From Antedon mediterranea (lineage: Eukaryota > Echinodermata > Crinoidea > Comatulida > Antedonidae): 64,000 nucleotides of DNA. Made by a program: the position numbers and the translations under genes. This document shows positions 55,048-64,000 of this stretch, piece after piece. Position 1 is the stretch's first letter; every line of letters starts with the position of its first letter. The DNA lies in the NCBI RefSeq assembly GCF_964355755.1, contig NC_092671.1, positions 35,481,304 to 35,545,303 of the forward strand. Reading direction: 5' to 3'. The notes below the pieces were generated by a model. The model did no database searches and was not told the origin of the DNA. It saw nothing but the letters and a program-made list of their open reading frames with translations.

Positions 55048-57864
55048 TTACTTTTTAGCAAAACTTTCAACGAGCCTGGCACGCATGTCCGCCGCAAGCT
55101 GGCTCATCTCTTCAATTTTCTTTCGTAGTCTCTCATTCTCGGTCACCAAAAATTCAGCTTTCTTTTCCATGTCTTTCTCTTTGTGCTTGCGATTCTGCCG
55201 GCTTCGTTTAGACGCTACGTTGTTTTTGTCGCGTCTCTTGCGGTATTTAAAGTAGTTGCTATCGTCCTCATCCTCTTCATCTGAATTTGATGATGTCGAT
55301 GAAAGAGGCCGTTTACGGCTAACTTTCTGTTGTTGCGTAGTCGAGGGGATGCTGATATCTGGTACAATAGAGGAGCTGGCCTCGGTACCAGAATCAATAT
55401 TCGTTGTTATTGGTAAATCGTTTTCTATCTCTTCTGCGGTTTCGTTTGATACAGTCTGTGCAAAAGTTGGACTAACCTCCTCCTGTGAAGTATAATAAAT
55501 TAAACAATTAGTTTTTAAAGTGGATTAAAACAAATAATTAATAAAACATCTTATAAAAAAACAAAAAAAAACATATATATATATAAAAAAAGATATACCA
55601 TTCATGTTAATTTCATCTTTAGAAAGTAAGTTCCTTCTAAAGAACTTCTATTTATATCCATTAATAATTCATTTATTCCCATTACATACTATTGTGCAAT
55701 ATTACTTGACCTTTGACCAGGGTTGCATCACCCACACCTTTTGTTTGTATACAGAACTATCAGTGTATTCAATTTACATAGTACTGTATTTGCAATGATT
55801 GTGCAATAATTCTATGCCAGAATAAGCAACCAATTGGAAAGCACTATAACAATTACATCATTTCCTAAGCCACTTATTGGTTAAATAGGTTGATATAAAT
55901 GCATGAACATGAATACAGTGGAATATTAATATCCTTATATGGAAATATAGATCCTTATATGGAAATACAAACTTCTAATCCAGGGTAACAGACAGAAAAT
56001 CCAGGTAAATTACTATATTTCTTTTTTTGATTAATAGGAAAATTGTTAAAACTCTTAGATAGGTCATTATTTAAAAAAAAACTTACATTAGTGAGTGAAT
56101 TGAGCAGGTTTGATAGGTCCATATAGGAGTCAAAGAAATGTTCCACACCATTGATAGGCTCTGCTGGGCTAAGCTCAACCTCGCTGACATACGCGGACGA
56201 GTTCTCAAGGTTTTCGTCCACTTTGTTTGGGAGATCAAAGGCAAAATCTGCTGGGTTTAGCTCAAGCAGGCCCTCAAGTTCTGGAAACAGTTCATTGATG
56301 TCCTCACTAGTTGCAGGAGGGTAGTCCGACTCTGCCAGACTGTCAGCTAGGCCGCAGGTAGACAGGTCGGGATCATCTGTTAATGGTTATAACAAACACT
56401 GATTTAGACATACATATTAAAGAACAAGTATTCATGTACCAGTTACAAATTTGTGTTTTTAAAGTGTATTATAAACATGACAGTTAAATTTATAATGTAG
56501 AATCTTGGAAATGAGTAGGAATCTTACCTGGGTTAAATACTACACTGTGTGGCAGAACAGATCGTTCCGCACAATCCGTTGCCTTCACCCAATCCGCGAC
56601 GTCTATTGAGGAGATCATTTCCTCCAGGCGCCGGGAGAGGGCTAGGCTTTCGATCTGTGATTGCCCCACAGCATTGTTCGATAATAGCTTCTGACATTGC
56701 TTTACTGAAATACATTTTGACGTAATAGAAATAGTTTCAGTACTCTCAACCTCCGTGGTAAATGTAAGTTGCTGTTGTTGGCGAGAAACAACCGACACTT
56801 TGTTGTTCTCTGCGGGCTATAGGCCTGTAAAATAAAAAAGGTTAAGAATATTAAGTCTCATCCTCTGACAATGGTTTTATTAACTGTTATACCTACACTC
56901 AGTAGCCTACAGTACCTAACATACTACAGTAGGAACGGGATATGACCGGTTGGGCCGCCGACAAGTTGATTCGCCGGTGATTTCTATGAAACGCCCAATA
57001 GTGCATGCGTCTTTTACGACATTTCGCGTAGTGATTAGGATGGTGTCCTAGGCCTATAGTTCATACATACAACTGCCGACTGAGGGGCAACATGTTTACG
57101 TAATTTTTTGCTAAAAACGATCACTTTCGGTGATGTTTTATATTTTGGAATCTACAAGCCAGATTTTCATAATTATTTCTTTAATTATAATATTTAATAA
57201 TATATATACTAAAAACCATGATATATAAACTTTTGAATGTACATCGTTAGCCCTAATATAAATAGAACGAGCACCGGCGAAAGTTAACATTTGGCGTTCC
57301 ATAGAAAATAACGTTTTTCTGGCGGCGGCTCAACTTGTCGGCGGCTCAACTTGGCCTAATCCAATACGAACACCCTTCATAATATCTGAATTTATATTAA
57401 AATTGAAGCTCAACCTACTAAACTCTCAGATCAGACGCGAACTAAAATTTCGGCGAGTTCATATACATTATTTAAGCTCATTGAGTGGTAAAATTGGCTC
57501 TTCCCTAAATGCTAGGCCACCGCCTACTTTACCGGTACCAATTGGAACAGTCGCCGGCCGCGCGGGTGGTAAGACTGTACTTATTAATATTAGCAAGTTC
57601 AGCATCGAGATCGGGCGGGATGAAGAATCACAAAATAATTGATGGAAAATACGCCAACCTAATAGTGCATTAAAATGGTAACTTACTTTTCAAACACAGC
57701 CGACTATTGTCTGCCGTGTTTTTCGCAAATGTAGCGGTATCCACCTTTCGATCCAGTTCGATCTTACTCCGTTCCCGTTGCTGTTCGTGTTTGCAATGGC
57801 GAACGACTGCAAATCTTGCACTATATTGTGCAATTTGAGCTATTTTTAGCTCGACGTAATGCAT
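55048..57864 (-). CDS. bZIP transcription factor (C/EBP- or PAR-like basic region), 394 residues
   Basis: Four exons join in frame on the minus strand: 57687-57864, 56528-56809, 56087-56376 and 55048-55482. The last exon ends with the bZIP domain: basic region RKRRDKNNVASKRSRQNRKH, then heptads with FLVTENERLRKKIEEMSQLA, ending ESFAKK-stop. NNVASKRSR has the Asn...Arg DNA contacts of the family and is nearest to PAR/NFIL3 and C/EBP-type factors. The zipper half (EKxxEKKAxxLxxENERL) also recalls DDIT3. The first three exons are acidic or glutamine rich (SRQQQQLTF, ESDYPPATSEDINELFPELE, DLSNLLNSL) and look like activation segments. Just upstream of the bZIP is a run of acidic residues and serines. 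The exon 2 acceptor used here (CCCGCAG before 56809) is chosen because earlier ones bring in a stop. The orthologue is not identified. Confidence 0.85.
56944..57362. mobile_element. TIR element with GGCGGCTCAAC ends, short copy
   Basis: It starts GACCGGTTGGGCCGCCG and ends GGCGGCTCAACTTGGCCTAA, with an extra copy of GGCGGCTCAACTTG near the right end. The interior shares TTTCTATGAAACGCC, GTCTTTTACGACATTTCGCG, GGGGCAACATGTTTACG and GAGCACCGGCGAAAGTTAAC with 14785-15572 in reverse order. It sits in intron 1 of the bZIP gene. Confidence 0.85.
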
Positions 57865-57960
57865 AGCAACCAATCATATCTCGTTTGAAAAAGTGATGTA
57901 ATATTGCACCAATCAGGTTCAGACTTGAGGGTTTAGAAAGCGTAAAAATTGTTTACTCCA
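57865..57960 (-). promoter_or_regulatory. Likely bZIP promoter with two CCAAT boxes
   Basis: CCAAT occurs at 57870-57874 and again at 57909-57913, immediately upstream of the minus-strand start codon. Both are on the plus strand, that is ATTGG relative to the gene. CCAAT boxes act in either orientation (known). No TATA box is seen. Confidence 0.5.
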
Positions 57961-59606
57961 GTGAGCATGGATAACAAGTTATACGGTAATTGTAGTGTTT
58001 ATATATTTAAAATTAACAATTGACTGGTTTAGAAAATTGATTATGTCAGCAATTGATTTGACCCTCTAAATATTACAGAAACTGAGGCCTATCAAATTTC
58101 TATTTTTAAGTAGGCCTACTTCAGTAATGTTCAGAAAAGATTACTTAGGGATTTCTACTATTTAGACCTACACTTGTTTATAGGCCTACTAACCGTGATT
58201 ATCTTTTGCTTGTATATGGCCTACATTAATTTGTTATGTTCAATTTATACTATCTATTAGTTAATATATATCTGACAGTAGAGTGTGGAAAGACAGCCAA
58301 TTGTACACATTAAACAAAATTACAAATATCAAACGGTTGTAGGCTATTATAAGCAAATTCAGAGATTACAGGTAATAGGTATAGCCATTGTATTTATTAT
58401 AGGCTAATCTATTTGTTTAATGTCGCATAATATGCAGTGAAGATGAACTGTCACCGAAAGGCCATAACTATATTAAATGATATGGACGTATTATCAGGGA
58501 AAAGTGCCTTGGTATTATCAAGCCCATAGCCTGTGCCATTTAAATAGCTTACTGTTATTAGGCCCTATGGGCTCGATTATGCCCCATTTCTTACGGCGTC
58601 TCTGAATGCCAAAACTCTGTTCATTTCGGTGGCTTACTGCCTGTATATTATACGTCACGTTTACGCGGTGCATTAGCTTCCTATTATATTAATCAGATGA
58701 ATCACCAATTTCCTTTTATACATGCCTTGACAAGCTATAAAGTTAGTATGTCACTAAACTGTCGTGGTAAAATATTACTGCATGGAATAGTTGAGCGACT
58801 TTTTCAGATCAAATAATAGGCCTATTGCAGTACCGACTGCTCCCCAGTTTTAAGTTAAAAAGCTATATCAGTCAAATAATAAGACTGTATCATTATTGTA
58901 ACATTATACTATATATTTTGGCACCTTTGGCCTTGCATAGCACTCACTTGAATGGATGTGAAGCTTTGTGAAATTCATCCAGTTTGCCAGTTTTGACTTA
59001 ATTATACACATATAACACGTAGTCCTATTGGTATATAAGTACTCTAGGCGTTGTTTTCTGTTCTTCTTCTGATGAGAATAGTTTCTCGAATCATGCCTCG
59101 CTATAGTTATTTTAACACGTAGTACATGGTAGAACCAATGTAATAATAATATATTTCATTGGACCGTGGTAGAACAACACAAAACAAAACTTAGAATTCG
59201 GGTAATATAGTATTATTTAATTTCATTTTCATATCAGACAAGGAATATTATTCTTCCCCAAGATTATACCTTATGACCGGTAGTGGTTCTTTGAAGATGA
59301 CCAATTGAGTTTACCGGTGACAATGACATGCGGTCTGCTGTTGTTGATGATGAGAGAATTTCCACTATGGGCTCAACGAAACCGAAATATATGCTTAATA
59401 CATAATATGGGGTTGAAATGCAATCGCTCATAAACTGTTCATCCCTACCACTAAAATAGGCCTATTTGACGTTTGAAATATTAATATAAAAAAACACAAA
59501 TTGCAGTACATACTGAAAAGGAATTTGATTATTGGGGTAATTTATGTTTAAAAAAACAATATAATCCACATTTAGAGACCCACCCAAGTTGTATTTACAT
59601 ATGCTC

Positions 59607-59773
59607 TAAAGCCCTGTCTACACTGTCAAACTAGTTGGACAAAAAGTGTGATGTGCCCAAAAATGGCAGTGATATGCTCAAATATGGTAGTGATATGACA
59701 TCATCATGTCCATATATGGGCACATCACATTGTTTTGTCGCATAAAGTTTGATAGTGTAGACAGAGCTTTAGG
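59607..59773. repeat. Family A MITE copy 19
   Basis: AAAGCCCTGTCTACACTGTC and GTTTGATAGTGTAGACAGAG flank ACTAGTTGGACA, GTGATGTGCCC, CAAATATGG, TGACATCATCATGTCC and CATATATGGGCACATCACAT. It is a near-complete copy. Confidence 0.9.
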
Positions 59774-59899
59774 TTATTTAAACGTGTCCTTGAAGCCATG
59801 CACCATTGACATTAACGGTTGTCAACCGTACCATTACAGGTAAGTACAGATAGGTGGTATTAAATGAATAAGTTCCGGTTATTCTATATACTTTGCCTT

Positions 59900-60018
59900 A
59901 AGCTCTGTCTACACTATTAAACTTTATGTGACAAAAAATGTGATGTGCCCATATGGACATGATGATGTCATGCCACTACCATATTTGGGAATATCACTAC
60001 CATATTTGGGCAATCACA
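59900..60018. repeat. Family A MITE copy 20, right end lost
   Basis: AAGCTCTGTCTACACTATTA, ATGTGATGTGCCC, GGACATGATGATGTCAT and two CCATATTTGG boxes are present. The copy stops at GGGCAATCACAG. Confidence 0.85.
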
Positions 60019-62050
60019 GTGAATCTGAATCATGACGTCCAAGATTTCTTCGTGCATAAATGACTTTTAGATTTTCACGTCGACTGCTACCCTATTACGT
60101 CATTTTTATGATATGCGCATGAGTTTGAGTTATCTGACATGAGTACCAGTGGACATATGACGTCATAACACTGCAACAGTTTACCCAAAATCATGACCGA
60201 GAATCTCGCGATGATTTTTCTAAGAATTCAGTGAATTTCAGTCAAATTATATTTCCAAACTGTGAATTATTGGTTTTTATTGGTTATTTTTAAATAAAGC
60301 CTTTAATGATACATGTTATGGCCTGGCTCGTCACTAGGACGCCAGCCTTTCTTCAGAAAATTACGGATCTAGGCTAGGCCTATATTCACCAGCACGTCAA
60401 AACGTAATTGTCCAGTCGACTACGACCCATGTGGACGTGACCGTCGTGTGCACATTCACCAATTTAAATATCCCTATTATCAGCATGACACAGTCCTAGG
60501 TAGGCCTACTCGTCGTCGACAGAATCATCGCATCCGATTATCGGTACCAATATCTCCATATATGGCATTATTTTAAACAAACAACTCTAATTAACTATTA
60601 ACAAAAAAGTGTAAAATAAGTGCAAAGCTTTATTTAAACAGTGAAAAGTGTTTGTATAGAACTTTCTATTCGTATGTTAACAGACAGAAGTCCAGCTTAC
60701 TGTTAATGTTATTACATATTGTAATCCCAAACATTTCGTTTGTGTCTTTCTTACGTAAGTTTTAAAAGTGAAAGTTAATTTTCTTTTAAAACGCTGGCCT
60801 GTATCACTTTGAGTTTTATATTAATAGTCATAATGTAATTTACATAAACGTTAAATGAGTTTTGTTTGATTCAAATATACACATTTTCAATTAGTTGCCA
60901 TCTGTTTTAAGCGTATGTCTTTATAACTGTTAAATGTTAAATGACAGGTTAATTCTAGTGCTACAAATCTATAGTCACGTTTTATTTTCTTAAGTACAAT
61001 ATTCCTTTACGAGCGCCACCAGCCGCGGACGTTCTGACTTCGTTAGTAATCCACACACACGTATATATAGATGTGGCACGTCATGTGTGACAAATATCCA
61101 TTTTAACGAATATTTGAACGAATTATTGTCTAGAACATGGACTAATTCAACTTAAATTAAAGCATTCACTGGAAGCATCTATGAATGCAGTTTTTTTTCT
61201 TTACACCAAAACTGTCTATTAGGGGATAAACATAATACGGTATTCTATAAATATGATAGCTTAGCATTAGAGCATTAAAAAATGACAATGTAGGCCTAAC
61301 AGTATTATTATGCAATAGGGATAATACAGTTAAACTACACTGCATCAATACACTACTATAGCAGTACATAGAAAAAGAATCAATGAAATAACTGTTTACG
61401 TACTATGCTACCAACTAACTATACGCAAGTACACAGCATGTTATTATGGTTAGAAGCTGGCCAAAAAGAACATTTCTACAAATAGCATTATTTATAGGCC
61501 TATTATTGATTTAGATAGCGTAATACCAGATACCGTATAAATTATCTGATGAAATTGTATTTTAAGCAGTCTAATAAAAAACGAGGCTCAGCATAGTCGT
61601 TTACAATATATTACATTATATAGCTTAGACCCATGTATTGTTAACAACCTGTAAACACAAAGGCTACTGGCCACATTTTCAAAAATTGCACTAACAATAA
61701 CATCGATTATACAATCTATCTATGATACGCAATCGGAATAATATCTTCTTTTACTAATGCAAGTATAAAGAGAACAATGAGAGAAAGGATAATTTTTATT
61801 TGATTGTACTATTTGTTTATATTTTAATTGTTAATTGTGTAGATTTTCATTTTATATTCAGATGGAAAAATTGGTAAAATGGAAGATTCACGTTTACAAA
61901 ATATGCGATGGTCAACACGAAAAAAAAAAACCCCGGAAATAAAATATGTTGGTCAAAATAATCTTATTGTTTTCCGAGTAGGACTAACTACCGGTAATGA
62001 AAAAACAAAATGCTTTTATAAGGTTATTATATAGGTAAGTGAATTTCACT

Positions 62051-64000
62051 TCACTTAAATATTCCATCGAAGTTTCTAGTTGGACGACAAAGTGACGCAG
62101 AACGCGATGTTCTGGTCATGTCTTCATAGAAGCTATCTGTTGTGGAGACGACGCTAGCCGAGCGGGAGAACGGTCTGATACTGCCTTCGTAAGTTGAGGC
62201 ACGGCTGTTCTGTCGTTGTAGAAACCCAACATCTGTTGGACAAGATGGATTGACTCCTGACCTTAGCGAACCTTCTCTCGACAGGCCGTTCACTTCGAAA
62301 GGAGGACTGACGTCTGCAGAAGGGGAATAAGGTGGTAGCGAACCTTCTCTCGACAGGCCGTTCACTTCGAACGGAGGACTGACGTCTGCAGAAGGGGAAT
62401 AAGGTGGTCCTTGTTCGTTCTCAACAACATTCGGAAGACGACCGCATGCTCTACTGAAGGCATCGCCGACAGTACTGTAGGTAACTTCTTCTTGTACAGG
62501 TTGTTGATTGGTTGGTCGAATGTTGTCCTCATACGCATCGACACGATCACTTGTTTTGAACCGAGTATGGAGTAAATACGGGTTAGCTGAAAAAAGACGT
62601 ATTTTGAAAATGATGACAAAAATGAATTGATTACCGGAATATAAAAAGGACACAAGTCCATTATTTAGCCAAATTGAGTTAAACATAGAAAATGTTCACT
62701 TATTCATTCATTCATTGATTCATTCATTTTCTGATACAAAAAAACAAAAAGAGAAATAATCCAGAAAATTAACAATAAAGCATAGGGCTACCTTGTGTAT
62801 GAATCATGGACCCAAGTCCACTCACTAAGTACTATTAACACGTGATAGAATACTGGTATTATACTAGAAGGGCCCCAATACCATGCCAGGGACTACGGGC
62901 TTTCTTACACACAATAGATAACGCCCTCTGTTGACGAATATGTAGGTTTCACTGTACAACACAATACATGAATTTGTCTATTGTCTTAAACGCGTTCCCA
63001 TAATGCAACAGAAGCGCGTATAATCATGTACTATATCATTTTACATTTAGATATGAATACATAAGTTGTTATATAATCAAGAATACCAACAATAAATAAT
63101 TCAATAAATCATGATGTTTTTAAATATTTTCACAAAACACTATTGTGTGAGCTTGGGCCCATTGTTCTGGATAACTAAGTTGAAATACACCCAGAAAAAT
63201 GGTCAAACATTGCTATCATGAGGCTTTTTTCTCTCTTAAAATGTTACGTCGTTATAACGTATTTTACCTTGTGTCTTGGGGGAGGGTGGAAGAGGAAGAG
63301 GAAGAGTTACGGACGACATTCGATGAACTCTTTTCTTGTTAACCTTATTTTCATTGGAAAATGTCCTGAAAGACCAGATAATGCTTAGTTAGATAGATTA
63401 GATAGAAATTGACTTATCAAGCAATATTACTAATATTAGTACTTAGGCCTAAGCTATTATGGGCTGTTTAGATATAAGGGAATGGCAACCATCGATTTGT
63501 TGATTTTCCAGAAGAAAATAATTGAAATGATCTTGAAATAACTGCTAAATAAAGTTGAAAACAATGTTTAAGTAATCGTAGACGAACTAAAGCTAAACAT
63601 ACAATGTGTGGTCATTTATTAGGTAGGTGGGTATTAGGTTTTATGTAGTAGGCCTACAACAAATTTTGTTATTGTGGCTAGAAGCTGGCCAAATAGAACA
63701 CCTCTAGAAACTATTAGTGTAGGCCTATTATTGATTTTGATAACTCAAGAAACGTAATAGAAGATAGGCCCTACCGTATATAGACGAACTACAACTAAGC
63801 CTACAACTATGTTTGTTATATATACATCATCATTGTCGGTAGGCCTATAGAACCGAATAGATCTTACCATCGTCTTAGTTCACGTGCTTGGTTCTTTAAG
63901 CTGCAAATGAGAGCAATCACGACAAAAACAGACAGAGTGCCACAAACTACGATTAAAGCAATCGACACCGTTGTCAATTCCTCTCCTTCTGTAGTTGGTG
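62051..64000 (-). CDS. Type I membrane protein with ITIM-like cytoplasmic tail, 5' part off window
   Basis: Three exons join in frame on the minus strand: 63868-64000 (runs off the window), 63268-63365 and 62051-62586. The first gives a short extracellular stalk (TTEGEELTT), a hydrophobic span of about 24 residues starting VSIALIVVCG, and the stop-transfer KNQARELRR. The second gives the proline-rich SSVTLPLPLPPSPKTQ, a possible SH3 ligand. The last exon gives the rest of a tail of about 210 residues: DAYEDNI, EEVTYSTVGDAF (V-x-Y-x-x-V fits an ITIM), two PPYSPSADVSPPFEVNGLSR blocks, QRQNSRAS, STYEGSI, FSRSAS, SFYEDM and TSRSASL. The ITIM suggests SH2-phosphatase recruitment; RxxS and RSxS sites suggest basophilic kinases (inference). 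The ectodomain is unseen, so the receptor family cannot be named. Confidence 0.8.
62265..62408 (-). repeat. Coding 72-bp tandem duplication in the receptor tail
   Basis: Copies at 62265-62336 and 62337-62408 differ by very few bases, for example TTCGAAAGG against TTCGAACGG. Each encodes 24 residues, including PPYSPSADVSPPFEVNG. The near identity points to a recent duplication or to homogenisation. Confidence 0.95.

Larger units (their letters stand above)
57961..62050. other. Long intergenic stretch with no supported gene
   Basis: About 4 kb separates the bZIP start from the 3' end of the next minus-strand gene. It holds two family A MITEs (59607 and 59900) and otherwise unique AT-rich sequence. 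All frames are short and unlike any protein I know. The part from 61166 to 62050 may include the 3' untranslated region of the receptor gene. Confidence 0.55.

Noticed and set aside
57403..57642. 79-codon plus frame with RPPPTLPVPIGTVAGRAGG
   Set aside because: It lies in intron 1 of the bZIP gene on the opposite strand. It has no partner exon and no family resemblance.
1..64000. CRISPR arrays, bacterial operons or integrated prophage
   Set aside because: Introns, SINEs and animal gene families show this is eukaryotic nuclear DNA. The regular arrays are minisatellite or transposon repeats without unique spacers.

Overview
This is a window of animal nuclear DNA. It is AT-rich, has short exons with GT-AG introns, and is dense in short palindromic transposons and tRNA-derived SINEs. 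The gene content fits a marine invertebrate deuterostome: a PIP5K, the axonemal protein SPAG16, a secreted DNase I, a GhrA-like dehydrogenase and a bZIP factor. A foldback transposon built like the sea-urchin TU family, and the very common TAGGCCTA-type words, point to an echinoderm. I cannot name the species. Gene models were built by hand from homology, splice-site consensus and exact phase matching, so each exon chain keeps one reading frame.

Layout. 1-14244 (minus): type I phosphatidylinositol-4-phosphate 5-kinase, with its 3' part beyond base 1 and its first exon not found. 16944-18351 and 19878-26266 (plus): two adjacent genes for unrecognised, tyrosine-motif-rich proteins. They have cysteine-rich N-termini and repeated NIYDVP-SIFKKLTLRR modules, one module per phase-1 exon. 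29828-35251 (minus): a D-2-hydroxyacid dehydrogenase. 35774-44746 (plus): SPAG16, head to head with the dehydrogenase across about 520 bases; its first intron is almost filled by a 2-kb foldback element. 48204-51897 (plus): secreted DNase I. 55048-57864 (minus): a bZIP transcription factor. 62051-64000 (minus): the membrane-spanning and cytoplasmic part of a type I receptor-like protein with one ITIM-like motif; its ectodomain lies beyond base 64000.

Between and inside the genes lie about 20 copies of one palindromic MITE (family A), whose arms carry CArG-box sequences, eight copies of a second palindromic family (B), three SINE families, several other terminal-inverted-repeat elements, a hAT-like element with a visible 8-bp target duplication, and a 1.2-kb minisatellite.

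The best candidate for an undescribed system is the pair of YDVP genes. They look like membrane-tethered docking proteins for SH2 domains, assembled by duplication of symmetric exons, one of which has a 63-bp unit amplified eight times. The ITIM-tailed receptor at the window end is a second signalling protein of interest, but nothing in the sequence links the two functionally.
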